Positions 8,873 through 18,080 of a stretch of 64,000 nt of DNA are shown here, piece by piece. A program made the position numbers and the translations under genes. Position 1 is the stretch's first letter. Each line of letters starts with the position of its first letter. The notes beneath the pieces are model-generated. The model was given only the letters and a program-made list of their open reading frames with translations, was not told the origin of the DNA and did not search any database. The DNA is from JANNOG01 sp031398915 (GTDB lineage: Bacteria > Actinomycetota > Actinomycetes > Actinomycetales > JBBAYJ01), in assembly GCA_031398915.1 (NCBI GenBank), contig JANNOG010000088.1, positions 32,053 to 96,052 of the forward strand, in the 5' to 3' direction.

Positions 8873-9904
8873 ATGACTGGTCAAGACTGGCTCGAAAAGG
8901 ACTTCTATGCCGTTCTGGGCGTGGCCAAGGACGCGGACGACGCCACGCTCAAGAAGGCCTACCGCAAGCTGGCGCGCCAACACCATCCAGATGCCAACCG
9001 TGGTGACGCCGCCCACGAGCAGCGCTTCAAGGAGGTGGGGGAGGCGTACTCGGTACTCAGCGATTCCGACCAGCGCCAGCGCTACGACGCGCTACGGGCG
9101 ATGGGGTCGGGCGCTCGATTCACCGCGGGTGCCCCGGGTGGCAGCGCGGGGTTCGACGATCTGCTGGGCAACCTGTTCGGCGGAGGCGCCGCAGGCGCCG
9201 GGCGAGGCGACGGCCGGGTCCGGTACACCTCGGGGGGCAACCGCGGCGGCGAGTACGACGACCTCCTGAATGATCTGCTGCGCAACGCGTCACCGGGTGC
9301 CGGGGGCTTCGGCGGTGCAGCGTCGCGCAACCGCGACGTGACCACCACCGTTCGAGTCGGGTTGCGCCAGGCACTCGTGGGCACCCAGGTTCGCCTGGGG
9401 ATCACCGAGGCAGGATCGGCACAGCGGACCGTGACGGCCAAGGTCCCGGCAGGAATCCGGGACGGACAAAAACTGCGCCTGCGTGGCAAAGGCCCTGCCG
9501 GACCTGGTGGGCCCAGTGACGTCGTGGTCACCGTGACGGTCGACCCCGACCCCGTCTTCGGCTGGGACGGCACGGCCCTGCGGGTGACCGCCCCGATCAC
9601 GTTCGCCGAGGCTGCCCTGGGCGCCGACATCGACGTGCCGACCCTGGACGGCGTGACCCGGCTGCGGGTACCGCCCGGAACGCCGAGCGCGCGGGTGTTC
9701 CGGGCGCGCGGAAAGGGGCCGGTGGTCAAGGGCGCCCCGGTGGACATCCTGGTCACCGTCCAGGTGATCGTGCCGCAGCGACTCACCGGGGAGGCGAAGG
9801 CGGCGGTCGAGGCGCTCGCCCACCTCGATGAGGGCACCAATCCGCGGGCCGACCTGCTGGCTGCCGCCGAGGCCGGTCGTGTCGCCGGCGGTGAGGCGTC
9901 GTGA
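8873..9904 (+). CDS. dnaJ: J-domain chaperone DnaJ/CbpA-like, without zinc finger
   Basis: A 343-residue Hsp40. The J domain occupies residues 9-72 with the HPD motif at 38-40. A Gly-rich linker (about 80-150) and the two C-terminal substrate-binding barrels follow. The protein has no cysteine at all, so the CxxCxGxG zinc-binding repeats found in classical type I DnaJ are absent, making it a type II (CbpA-like) protein. It stimulates DnaK ATP hydrolysis. A TTGACA at 8833-8838 upstream might serve as an internal -35. The stop overlaps hspR by 4 bases (GTGA). Confidence 0.93.
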   Translation: MTGQDWLEKDFYAVLGVAKDADDATLKKAYRKLARQHHPDANRGDAAHEQRFKEVGEAYSVLSDSDQRQRYDALRAMGSGARFTAGAPGGSAGFDDLLGNLFGGGAAGAGRGDGRVRYTSGGNRGGEYDDLLNDLLRNASPGAGGFGGAASRNRDVTTTVRVGLRQALVGTQVRLGITEAGSAQRTVTAKVPAGIRDGQKLRLRGKGPAGPGGPSDVVVTVTVDPDPVFGWDGTALRVTAPITFAEAALGADIDVPTLDGVTRLRVPPGTPSARVFRARGKGPVVKGAPVDILVTVQVIVPQRLTGEAKAAVEALAHLDEGTNPRADLLAAAEAGRVAGGEAS

Positions 9905-10314
9905 CCGGCCGCCGGATCTACGTCATCTCGGTTGCGGCCGAACTGGCGGGTATGCACCCCCAGACGCTGCGCCAGTACGACCGTGAGGGCCTGGTGCAGC
10001 CCGGTCGGACCATCGGCGGGGGTCGGCGCTACACCGACGAGGACGTCGCTCGTCTCCGTGAGGTACAGCGCCTCAGCCAGCAGGAGGGGATCAACCTGGC
10101 CGGCATTCGCCGCATCATGGCGCTGGAGGCCGAGGTTCAGGAGTTGCGAGAGGAGGTCGCCCGACTGTCGCGCGACAACCAGTCGCTGCGGGATGCCCGC
10201 CGACGTGTCTTCGCCGCCGGGGTGGCCGGCGACATCGAGGCCGTCGCGGCCGGTCGGCGACCGCAACGACGGCCGTCGTCCACAGCACTGGTCATCTGGC
10301 GTCCAGGGAATTGA
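9901..10314 (+). CDS. hspR: Heat-shock repressor HspR (MerR family)
   Basis: A 137-residue MerR-type regulator with the N-terminal winged helix (YVISVAAELAGMHPQTLRQYD, then GGGRRYTDEDVARL) and a following coiled coil (LEAEVQELREEVARL). HspR binds HAIR inverted repeats, using DnaK as co-repressor, and represses dnaK, clpB and related genes until heat shock occupies DnaK. Two HAIR-like sites lie upstream of dnaK. The GTG start overlaps the dnaJ stop. It closes the dnaK-grpE-dnaJ-hspR operon in the usual actinobacterial order. Confidence 0.95.
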   Translation: MTGRRIYVISVAAELAGMHPQTLRQYDREGLVQPGRTIGGGRRYTDEDVARLREVQRLSQQEGINLAGIRRIMALEAEVQELREEVARLSRDNQSLRDARRRVFAAGVAGDIEAVAAGRRPQRRPSSTALVIWRPGN

Positions 10315-10352
10315 TCGTCCACAGCCTGACTACAGCTCGGCCGTCCACAGGG

Positions 10353-11381
10353 ATGCACCGCAGAGTGGGCACTCTCGGGCGCAGATCGCCATGCTCACCG
10401 GCTGTGAATCGCCACGATCCGCCTCCGCAGTTGTCGCGCGGACCGTTCACTGTGCCCAGTGCCCTCCATCACGTCACCCAAGAAGCCCTGCGAGGCCCCG
10501 GCTATCGCCGTCTATTGCGCGGCGTGTACGTCGCCGCCGACGTTCCGGCCGGCTACGGCGTGCAGATCCGGGCAGCCATGCTCGCGATGGCGCAGCACTC
10601 GCCCGTGTTGGCTGGCCCGAGTGCGGCTTGGGCGCTGGGCTGTCGGGGGTGGGCGGCCGTCGATGATCCGGTTCACCTCGTCGTGGGTAGGCGAACGTCA
10701 CCCCGGTCTCGGGGGGGAATAGCCGTCCGGCGTATCGATGTGGCGTCTACCGACATCGTCGCGACACGGCTGGGTGCAGCGACATCAGCGATCCGAACGG
10801 CGATCGACCTCGCTCGCGGCGTGGGTACAGCGACGTGGAGTCTGGATCGTCGTCTGGCCATCGTCGAATCCGTCTTGCGCGCCACTCGGACACGCGCCGA
10901 CGACACTCGGTCTGCCATCACTGGGATGAGGCGCCTGCACGGCTTGAACGATGCCCGCCGCGTCCTGACCTGGGCACGCGATGGTGTCGACTCCCCTAAG
11001 GAGACCGAACTACGGCTACTCGCCCTCCGGTGTGGATTTCCGGAACCGGATGTCCAGCATGCCGTCGTCGACCGAACCGGCCGGATTGTGGCTCGCTTAG
11101 ACCTCGGGTTCGCAACGTATCGGGCTGGCCTCGAGTACGACGGTCAGGTCCATCTGGACCGCCACCAGCACAGCCGCGACCTTCAGCGGCATAATCTGCT
11201 CCGCGACCTGGGATGGACCGTTTTGCAGATCGATTCCCGGCTGCTCGCCAACCCGGCTCTGTGGGTCCCGCAGCTGAGTGGCCTGGTCCCCCGCTGCCCG
11301 ACTCAGAACTCACTTTCGGATGGGTTTCCGTTGATCCAACCCATGTGGATCAACGGAAAGGTCACCAAGAATCGCTCATGA
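10353..11381 (+). CDS. AbiEi-like / DUF559 endonuclease-fold protein
   Basis: The N-terminal part (RGPFTVPSALHH..., then RRLLRGVYV) resembles the AbiEi antitoxin-type winged helix. The C-terminal part (LEYDGQVHLDRHQHSRDLQR, then DLGWTVLQI) resembles the DUF559/Vsr-like nuclease fold, with a plausible E-D-Q core. Such solitary two-domain proteins are common in Actinobacteria and are often labelled type IV toxin-antitoxin AbiEi proteins, but no AbiEii partner is present here and function is unknown. The ATG at 10353 is preferred to a TTG at 10311. The last 19 codons are built on a 14-bp perfect palindrome (11325-11359). Confidence 0.75.
   Translation: MHRRVGTLGRRSPCSPAVNRHDPPPQLSRGPFTVPSALHHVTQEALRGPGYRRLLRGVYVAADVPAGYGVQIRAAMLAMAQHSPVLAGPSAAWALGCRGWAAVDDPVHLVVGRRTSPRSRGGIAVRRIDVASTDIVATRLGAATSAIRTAIDLARGVGTATWSLDRRLAIVESVLRATRTRADDTRSAITGMRRLHGLNDARRVLTWARDGVDSPKETELRLLALRCGFPEPDVQHAVVDRTGRIVARLDLGFATYRAGLEYDGQVHLDRHQHSRDLQRHNLLRDLGWTVLQIDSRLLANPALWVPQLSGLVPRCPTQNSLSDGFPLIQPMWINGKVTKNRS
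11325..11359. repeat. 14-bp perfect inverted repeat before clpB
   Basis: Arms TTTCCGTTGATCCA (11325-11338) and TGGATCAACGGAAA (11346-11359) flank a 7-base spacer ACCCATG. It overlaps the last codons of the AbiEi-like gene and lies 31 bases before the clpB ATG. No T-run follows on the plus strand, so it is not a typical intrinsic terminator. The half-site spacing does not fit a HAIR element. It could be an operator for clpB, an RNA hairpin, or a repeated extragenic palindrome. Confidence 0.85.
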
Positions 11382-11390
11382 AGGGCTGAA

Positions 11391-14078
11391 ATGGATCCCA
11401 AGCTGACGACCAAAGGCCAGGAGGCTCTCGCGGCCGCTATCCAGGGCGCCGCACGGGCTGGGCATCCGACCGTCGAGCCGCTCCACCTACTTGTGGCGCT
11501 GGTCAACGACGGGACCGGGGTGCCGGCATCGTTGCTCCGCGCCGTCGGGGTCGACCTGTCGGCATTGCGTGCCGGTGCGGCCACCGCGCTGACGGCACTG
11601 CCGTCGGCCTCGGGTGGCACGGTCAGCGAGCCGCGGGCGTCTCGTGGGCTGACCGCCGCCCTCGCCGCAGCGGGTGACGAGGCCCGAGCCCTCGACGATC
11701 TGTTCATCTCGACCGAGCATCTGCTGCTGGGCGTGGCCGCGGACGCCGGATCAACGGGACAGGTGCTGCGCGGCGCCGGGACAGACCGCGACCGGTTGAT
11801 CGGCGCGCTACCGCAGGTCAGAGGATCGGCGAAAGTCACGAGCGCCGACCCGGAGGGTACCTACAACGCCCTCGAGAAATACGGCCGTGACCTCACCGAG
11901 GACGCCCGCGAAGGCCGCCTCGACCCGGTGATCGGGCGCGACGCCGAGATTCGCCGGGTCATCCAGGTGCTGTCCAGGCGTACCAAGAACAATCCCGTCC
12001 TGATCGGCGAACCCGGCGTGGGCAAGACCGCCGTCGTCGAGGGGCTCGCCCAGCGCATCATTGCCGGTGACATCCCCCAGTCCCTGCGCGACAAGCGGCT
12101 GATCAGCCTGGACCTGGCCGCCATGGTCGCCGGTGCCAAGTATCGAGGCGAGTTCGAGGAGCGACTCAAGGCCGTGCTGGCCGACATCGAGGCGGCAGAC
12201 GGCCAGGTCGTCACCTTCATCGACGAACTGCACACCGTGGTCGGGGCCGGCGCGTCAGAGGGGGCAATGGACGCCGGCAACATGCTCAAGCCCCTCCTCG
12301 CCCGAGGGGCACTGCGCCTGGTCGGTGCCACGACCCTGGACGAGTACCGCCAACGGATCGAGAAGGACCCCGCCCTGGAGCGCAGGTTCCAACAGGTCCT
12401 GGTCGGCGAGCCCACCGTCGAGGACACCATCGCCATCCTGCGCGGCCTCAAGGAGCGCTACGAGGCCCACCACAAGGTCGCCGTCGCAGACTCCGCGTTG
12501 GTGGCTGCGGCCACGCTGTCCGCGCGTTACATCCCGGCGCGCAAACTCCCCGACAAGGCCATCGACCTGATCGACGAGGCAGCCTCACGGTTACGGATGG
12601 AGATCGACTCCTCGCCGGTCGAGATCGACGAACTCCGCCGCGCGGTGGATCGACTGCGCATGGAGGAGCTGGCGCTCAGCAGGGAGGAGGACGCCGCCAG
12701 CCGTGACCGCCTGGAGCGGCTACGCGCCGATCTGGCCGACCGCACCGAGCAGCTCAGGGCGCTCAGCATCCGTTGGGAGGCGGAGCGGGCAGGGCTCAAC
12801 CGGGTAGGTGAGCTCAAGGCGCGAATCGACGAACTGCGTGCCCAGGCCGAACGGGCACAGCGTGACGGCGACCTCGAAACCGCGTCCCGGCTGCTCTACG
12901 GCCAGATCCCGGCGGCCGAGAAGGAGCTGGCCGACAACGCCACGCCTCAGGGCGCGCCGGGCCCCCTGGGCGCGCCCGCGACGCTGGGCGGGCCGGTCGC
13001 GCCGGTCGCGCCGGGCACACCGGGTGGGTCCACCGCGGCCACCGCGGGCGCTGTCACCGGCACGGTCGACGCCATGATCAGCGAGCAGGTCGGTGCCGAC
13101 GACATCGCCGAAGTCGTCGCCGCGTGGACGGGTATCCCGGTGGGCCGCCTACTCGAAGGCCAGAGCGAGCGGCTGCTGAAGATGGAGGAGGTCATCGGTC
13201 AGCGGCTGTTCGGCCAGGCCGCTGCCGTGCGAGCCGTGTCCGACGCCGTACGCCGCGCGCGCGCCGGTATCTCGGACCCGGACCGCCCGACGGGATCCTT
13301 CCTGTTCCTGGGGCCGACCGGGGTGGGCAAGACCGAACTCGCCAAGGCGCTCGCGGACTACCTGTTCGACGACTCCCGCGCCATGGTGCGAATCGACATG
13401 AGTGAGTACGGCGAGAAGCATTCCGTGTCACGCCTGGTAGGGGCTCCCCCGGGGTACGTCGGATACGAGGCGGGGGGTCAACTCACCGAGGCGGTACGCC
13501 GTCGGCCGTACTCGGTCATCCTGTTGGACGAGGTCGAGAAGGCCCACCCCGAGGTGTTCGACGTACTGCTGCAGGTGCTGGACGACGGGCGGTTGACCGA
13601 CGGGCACGGCAGAACCGTCGACTTCCGTAACGTGATCCTGATCCTCACGTCGAACTTGGGGTCGGCCTACCTGATCGACCCGACACTCACCGAGGAGGCC
13701 AAGCACGACGCCGTGCTGGCTGCGGTCCGCGCGGCGTTCAAGCCAGAGTTCGTCAACCGCCTGGACGACGTGATCGTGTTCGACACCCTGGGCCTGGACG
13801 AGCTCAGCCACATAGTCGACCTGCACATCGCCGACCTCGCCGAGCGGCTGACTGAGCGCAGGTTGCGGCTCGACGTCGGGGCGCCGGTGCGCGAATGGCT
13901 CGGCCTCACCGGGTACGACCCGGCCTATGGCGCCAGGCCGTTGCGGCGCCTGGTGCAGCGCGAGATCGGTGACCGGTTGGCACGGGGCCTGCTGTCCGGT
14001 GAGATCCGCGACGGCGACACCGTGACCGTCCGGTTGGACGACGACAAGCAGGCGTTGACGCTGAGCGCAGGGCACTGA
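11391..14078 (+). CDS. clpB: ATP-dependent disaggregase ClpB
   Basis: An 895-residue Hsp100 protein: N-terminal Clp repeats (LTTKGQEALAAAIQGA), nucleotide-binding domain 1 with Walker A GEPGVGKT, a coiled-coil M domain (about residues 410-520), nucleotide-binding domain 2 with GPTGVGKT and GYVGYEAGG, and the C-terminal domain. It works with DnaK/DnaJ to extract proteins from aggregates. There is no ClpP-binding IGF loop that I can see. An unusual Pro/Ala/Gly-rich insert of about 45 residues (about 516-560) lies between the M domain and NBD2. No clear HAIR site lies upstream, unlike dnaK. Confidence 0.97.
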   Translation: MDPKLTTKGQEALAAAIQGAARAGHPTVEPLHLLVALVNDGTGVPASLLRAVGVDLSALRAGAATALTALPSASGGTVSEPRASRGLTAALAAAGDEARALDDLFISTEHLLLGVAADAGSTGQVLRGAGTDRDRLIGALPQVRGSAKVTSADPEGTYNALEKYGRDLTEDAREGRLDPVIGRDAEIRRVIQVLSRRTKNNPVLIGEPGVGKTAVVEGLAQRIIAGDIPQSLRDKRLISLDLAAMVAGAKYRGEFEERLKAVLADIEAADGQVVTFIDELHTVVGAGASEGAMDAGNMLKPLLARGALRLVGATTLDEYRQRIEKDPALERRFQQVLVGEPTVEDTIAILRGLKERYEAHHKVAVADSALVAAATLSARYIPARKLPDKAIDLIDEAASRLRMEIDSSPVEIDELRRAVDRLRMEELALSREEDAASRDRLERLRADLADRTEQLRALSIRWEAERAGLNRVGELKARIDELRAQAERAQRDGDLETASRLLYGQIPAAEKELADNATPQGAPGPLGAPATLGGPVAPVAPGTPGGSTAATAGAVTGTVDAMISEQVGADDIAEVVAAWTGIPVGRLLEGQSERLLKMEEVIGQRLFGQAAAVRAVSDAVRRARAGISDPDRPTGSFLFLGPTGVGKTELAKALADYLFDDSRAMVRIDMSEYGEKHSVSRLVGAPPGYVGYEAGGQLTEAVRRRPYSVILLDEVEKAHPEVFDVLLQVLDDGRLTDGHGRTVDFRNVILILTSNLGSAYLIDPTLTEEAKHDAVLAAVRAAFKPEFVNRLDDVIVFDTLGLDELSHIVDLHIADLAERLTERRLRLDVGAPVREWLGLTGYDPAYGARPLRRLVQREIGDRLARGLLSGEIRDGDTVTVRLDDDKQALTLSAGH

Positions 14079-14087
14079 CCACGGGTT

Positions 14088-16910
14088 CTAGGGGTCGATC
14101 AGGCCGTGCTGGCGAGCCAGGGCGACGGCCTCGGTACGGCGGCTGGCGCCCAGCTTGGTGAAGGAATTGGTCAGGTGGACGCTGACGGTCTTCGCGCTGA
14201 TGAACAGCACCTGACCGATCTCGCGGTTGCTCCGCCCCGAGGCCACCAGCTGCAGTACCTCGACCTCGCGGGCGGTGAGCCGCTCGGTCGCGGCACTGCC
14301 GGCCGGAGCCGTGCGCGGGGTGCGAGACGCATGGATCTCGGCCACCAGCGGGCGCGCACCGAGTTCGTCTGCGGCCGCCAGGGCAAGGCCGGCGGCGGTC
14401 TCACCCTCGTGACGCAGGCCTGTGGCGGTCGACACTGCCGCCAATCGGGCCCGTGACCGGGCTACCTCGAAGGTGTGCCCGAATCGCTCGAAGGAAGCGA
14501 CGCCGGCACGCCACGCCTCGACCAGGTCGCCTCGTTCCACCGAGCTGTCGCCGGCGAGCCACTTGAGTCGCAGGTACTCGGCGTTCACCCGCTGCCACCA
14601 GGCCCGACTCTCGATTCCGAGATTCTCGGGTGCGGCCCGGACAGCGACGTCGGCGCCGCTCCAGAGGCGCTCGCCACGAGCCATGAGGACTGTCGCTCGG
14701 TCGCGCCCGGCCCCGGCCGCCGCGGTGGCGACGTGTCCGAGCGCCACACCCGCCAGCCGGATACGTGCCTGGAACGTCGGGCCCGCCCACACGGTGATCA
14801 ACAGGTCGACCACCTCGTCGTGCATCTGCAGCGCCTGATCCAGGCGCCCGCTGTCGCCGTACAGGTCGACGGCGGCGGCCCCCGCCAACAGCGCGATCAA
14901 ACCGTCGTGGTGCCACCACGGACGTACCTGGGCGAGCACGTCCAGGCTGTTCAGCTGCCCACGCCCGGCTCCGACCAACATTCCGACAGCGGACAGTACG
15001 GCGCCGGCCAGCGGCGGTGGCGATTGCGAGGCGGTGTCGACCAAGCGGACGGTGCTCTGCCAGTCGCCGCGAACGTAGCTGACCACCGCGGCCATCGCCC
15101 GTCCGTCCACGCCGTACGGCGCCCATGGTCGACGAAGCTCCACCGCCCGTGCCGACGCCTGCTCGAAGATCTGCTGCGCTTCGCTCAGTCGTCCGACCTC
15201 GTACAGGACTGTGCCAAGGCCATGGCGGCTGCGAAGCTCGGCCGCGGGCTCGCCTGCCGCCTGCGCGTCGAGGATGCTGGTCCGCAGCGTCGACTCCACC
15301 TGCTCGACCGGGTCACGCCGGTTGAGCCGGGCGAGGGTCGTCGTCGCGTCGGCCAACACAGCCGGCAGGTCCTGACGTCGAGCCAGCTCGATCGCCTGTC
15401 TGGCCCAGCCGCGTGCCTCGTCCTCGCGGTCGCGCCAGGCGCAGGCTCGGGCGTGAGCGGCCAGCACCCCGGCGCGCACGGCATCCGGCGTGGTCGGCGA
15501 CAACAGCTGGACGGCCTGGGTGGTGACGCCGAGAGTGTCGACGGTCACGTCGTCCAGGAGGAGGGCGATCGTCGCCACCGCATGCAACAGGACGACCCGC
15601 TGCAGCGGTGGGGCATCAGGCGGCAACCGGGTGAGTTGATGGCGCGGCAATTCCAGCGCCCGAGGCAGCCACCCTGCTGCGGCAGCGCTGGTGCTGGCCC
15701 TCACCACCACGTCGACCACGTCGATCTCGGGTGTTCCGGCCCGATCGTCCGCGAGCAGTTCGAGGGCGAGCTCGTAGTGACGGGTGGCCTCGGCCGGCCC
15801 GCCCACCTCGGCCGCTTCGTCGCCGGCGCGCAGGCAGGCCCTGATCGCCGCGGGCAGGTCGTGAGCTGCCCTGGCGTGGCGGGCCAGTTCGGCGGCGGTT
15901 CCCACGGCAGCGGCCGCGCCCAACGCGTCGGCATAGGCCCGATGCCAGCGGACACGCTCACCCGGCAACAGGTCGTCGTACACGGCCTCGGCGAGCAGGG
16001 CGTGTCGGAAGGCGTACTCGTCCGCCGGCCCACTGACCAGCACCTGACGGTCCGTGGCCGCACGCAGTGCGTGTTCGAGCTGAGGCCCCTCCCAGTCCAC
16101 GACCCGGGCAAGCAGCTGATGCGACACGCGGCGACCGGCAACGGATATCGCGCGTACGACGGCGCGTGCGTGGTCGTCGAGGGCATCGAGATGGACGAGC
16201 AGGATGGTCGACAGGTCACCCGACAGCAGTCCCTCGCCGTGACGGGCAGCCGTCACCAACTCTTCGGTGAAGAAGGCGTTGCCCTCGGCGCGAGCGACTA
16301 TCCGCTCGATGTCGTCGTCGCTGATCCCCGACGGTTGGAGTTCGACGATGAGGTCGCGCACGTCACCATCGGACAGCGGCCGTAGTCGGAGGCGGGTGAG
16401 GCCGGTCATTCGTGACCAGTCGGCGATGTCGGCCCGCAGCGGATGGCGCCGATGCAGATCGTCGGTTCGGTACGACGCGATCACCGACAGGCCTGGTTGC
16501 GGCCCACGAAAGAACCTGGTCAACACGGCACGGGTGGAGGGGTCGGCCCACTGCACGTCCTCGATGACCAACAGCAGCGGAGCCTCGCCGGCACGTTCGC
16601 CCGCCGCGCTCACGAATGCCTCGACGACCTCGGACCGGGCCCCTGTGTGACGGCCGAACAGTTCGATGAACGGTTGGTAGGGCAGGTCGTCACCGCCGAT
16701 GCCGGCACACTGGCCGACGAGGACGCGCCAGCCGTCACCGAGTGCGCGATCGCGGAGTTCGGTCAGTAGGCGCGTCTTGCCGATCCCGGCATCGCCCGCC
16801 AACAGGACGGCCCGACCGCCGCCGTCGCCCAGACCCGCGGCATCGTTCAGCTCGGCGAGTTCGCCAGAGCGCCCGACGAGTCGAGTCGAGGGGCGCATCG
16901 GTCCGGGCAC
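14088..16910 (-). CDS. LuxR-family regulator with AAA ATPase domain (LAL type)
   Basis: A 940-residue large ATP-binding LuxR-type regulator. The N-terminal STAND/AAA domain has Walker A GDAGIGKT (about residues 39-46) and Walker B LLLVIEDVQWAD. A long helical, TPR-like middle region follows, then a C-terminal LuxR helix-turn-helix (LTAREVEVLQLVASGRSNREIG). LAL proteins activate transcription when an inducer binds, often maltose or other sugars or secondary-metabolite signals. The inducer here is unknown. It is convergent with clpB, with 9 bases between their stops, leaving little room for a terminator. A second start Met lies at 16898. Confidence 0.92.
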   Translation of the reverse strand: MPGPMRPSTRLVGRSGELAELNDAAGLGDGGGRAVLLAGDAGIGKTRLLTELRDRALGDGWRVLVGQCAGIGGDDLPYQPFIELFGRHTGARSEVVEAFVSAAGERAGEAPLLLVIEDVQWADPSTRAVLTRFFRGPQPGLSVIASYRTDDLHRRHPLRADIADWSRMTGLTRLRLRPLSDGDVRDLIVELQPSGISDDDIERIVARAEGNAFFTEELVTAARHGEGLLSGDLSTILLVHLDALDDHARAVVRAISVAGRRVSHQLLARVVDWEGPQLEHALRAATDRQVLVSGPADEYAFRHALLAEAVYDDLLPGERVRWHRAYADALGAAAAVGTAAELARHARAAHDLPAAIRACLRAGDEAAEVGGPAEATRHYELALELLADDRAGTPEIDVVDVVVRASTSAAAAGWLPRALELPRHQLTRLPPDAPPLQRVVLLHAVATIALLLDDVTVDTLGVTTQAVQLLSPTTPDAVRAGVLAAHARACAWRDREDEARGWARQAIELARRQDLPAVLADATTTLARLNRRDPVEQVESTLRTSILDAQAAGEPAAELRSRHGLGTVLYEVGRLSEAQQIFEQASARAVELRRPWAPYGVDGRAMAAVVSYVRGDWQSTVRLVDTASQSPPPLAGAVLSAVGMLVGAGRGQLNSLDVLAQVRPWWHHDGLIALLAGAAAVDLYGDSGRLDQALQMHDEVVDLLITVWAGPTFQARIRLAGVALGHVATAAAGAGRDRATVLMARGERLWSGADVAVRAAPENLGIESRAWWQRVNAEYLRLKWLAGDSSVERGDLVEAWRAGVASFERFGHTFEVARSRARLAAVSTATGLRHEGETAAGLALAAADELGARPLVAEIHASRTPRTAPAGSAATERLTAREVEVLQLVASGRSNREIGQVLFISAKTVSVHLTNSFTKLGASRRTEAVALARQHGLIDP

Positions 16911-17158
16911 GCGTCCATCTTGTCCTGCACCACTGTCATCGGGGCCTCAGTTCGCCGCCGACGTGCAACGCGGGTGACGAGCCGTTCGCGGCGGTAGCCG
17001 ATTTCGACAGCGTGAGGCCAGACGGCTGTGGGGTACGTCCACAGGTTGGTCAGGAGATCGTCCGTGCGATTTTGGGCCATAACCCCAGGCTGCTCACCTG
17101 AGGTAGGCGCGCGCATCTGATTTTCGCCCTAGTCGGCGCGCCCCAGCGGGCGTCGAAT

Positions 17159-18076
17159 CTAAGGCTTCGTTACTCTTGAGGCGAGCCCGGTGAGGGGGGC
17201 GGGCGGCCCAGCAGCGCCGATGGTCGATTGCGTCGATCTGGTGGGGTCCGACGACGGTTCAGGAGAGGACTCGGGCTCGGCCGTACCTGCGATCGGAGCC
17301 GAGTTGACTTCGCCGTCGAATCGGTAGGTCAGACAGACGATCTCGCGTTCGCCGAAGTCCCAGTCGTACGAATCCGGGTACAGGCCGTAGACGTCGAACG
17401 GACCGAAGTCCGCTCCGAGATCCCTGAAGCGTTCCTCGGCGAGGGCGAAGCATCTGTCATAGGTTATTTCCTCCATGGTCCTGTCGCCAGGAAAGTCGCC
17501 GCCGGGGACGTCGTCACGGCTGACTCCGTAGAAGCCGACGACCTCGTATTCGTGCGCGGTATCGCAGGGGACCCGGATGTACTCGGTGAAGAATGGATCG
17601 ACGCGATTTCCGTCCTCGTCGTAAAGGAATTCGAGCAGGCAGTCACCGACGGCGACCTCGTCCAGGGACACCGACTCTTCGCCCGCGGCGCGCGTCCCGT
17701 CGTCGGTCAGCGCCAAAGGGTCGCCCAGGGCTCGGCCGATGAACGTGCCCGCCACCGCGACGCCGATGACCAAGGTCCAGAAACCGGCCAGGATGATGCC
17801 GGACCACGCCAGACCCCTTCCGCTGGTCCCCCGTCGGGCTATGCGACGCAGGGCAACCACCCCCACGATGACCGCCGCGGGAATGATCGCCAGAATGCCC
17901 AGGCCCAGCGCGACTGGTGCGGCCACCTCGGTAGGGGCGGGCGGTTCGGCCGTCAGCGTCGGCGGTCGGTATTCGAGAGGCGGCTGATGCGACGCGTAGG
18001 GGTCGGCCGTGGCTCGGCCTTGCGGCTCACTGCCGCTCGGCGGGGCCCACCCAGACGCGTCGTACGGAGACGTCAT
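17159..18076 (-). CDS. DUF4190 / septum-formation-like membrane protein
   Basis: A 305-residue protein. The Pro-rich cytoplasmic N-terminus is followed by two transmembrane helices of DUF4190 type (ALGLGILAIIPAAVIVGVVA and GLAWSGIILAGFWTLVIGVA). The extracellular domain has the Septum_form pattern (AVGDCLLEF, then VPCDTAHEYEVVG, then YDRCFALAEERF) with four Cys likely paired. A Ser/Pro/Thr tail ends the protein. The domain is widespread in actinobacterial membrane proteins, and its exact role in division is not established. It sits next to, and in the same direction as, the xth gene, 4 bases downstream of it. Confidence 0.82.
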   Translation of the reverse strand: MTSPYDASGWAPPSGSEPQGRATADPYASHQPPLEYRPPTLTAEPPAPTEVAAPVALGLGILAIIPAAVIVGVVALRRIARRGTSGRGLAWSGIILAGFWTLVIGVAVAGTFIGRALGDPLALTDDGTRAAGEESVSLDEVAVGDCLLEFLYDEDGNRVDPFFTEYIRVPCDTAHEYEVVGFYGVSRDDVPGGDFPGDRTMEEITYDRCFALAEERFRDLGADFGPFDVYGLYPDSYDWDFGEREIVCLTYRFDGEVNSAPIAGTAEPESSPEPSSDPTRSTQSTIGAAGPPAPLTGLASRVTKP

Positions 18077-18080
18077 GTTG

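Noticed and set aside
8645..9016. A 123-codon minus-strand frame over the dnaJ start
   Set aside because: It overlaps the dnaJ J domain and the translation shows no family features. Only the shorter frame at 8631-8822 resembles a known protein.
11300..11390. A HAIR site for HspR before clpB
   Set aside because: I searched for CTTGA-type and TCAAG-type arms with the right spacing and found none. The palindrome there has a different sequence and geometry.
14475..16385. A 636-codon plus-strand open frame opposite the LAL regulator
   Set aside because: Its translation is low-complexity and Gly/Arg/His-rich, while the minus strand encodes clear ATPase and LuxR motifs.
16911..17158. A possible small RNA or tRNA gene in the 248-base gap after the LAL regulator start
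   Set aside because: No cloverleaf, conserved tRNA TTC loop or strong hairpin was seen. The gap probably holds only promoter sequence.
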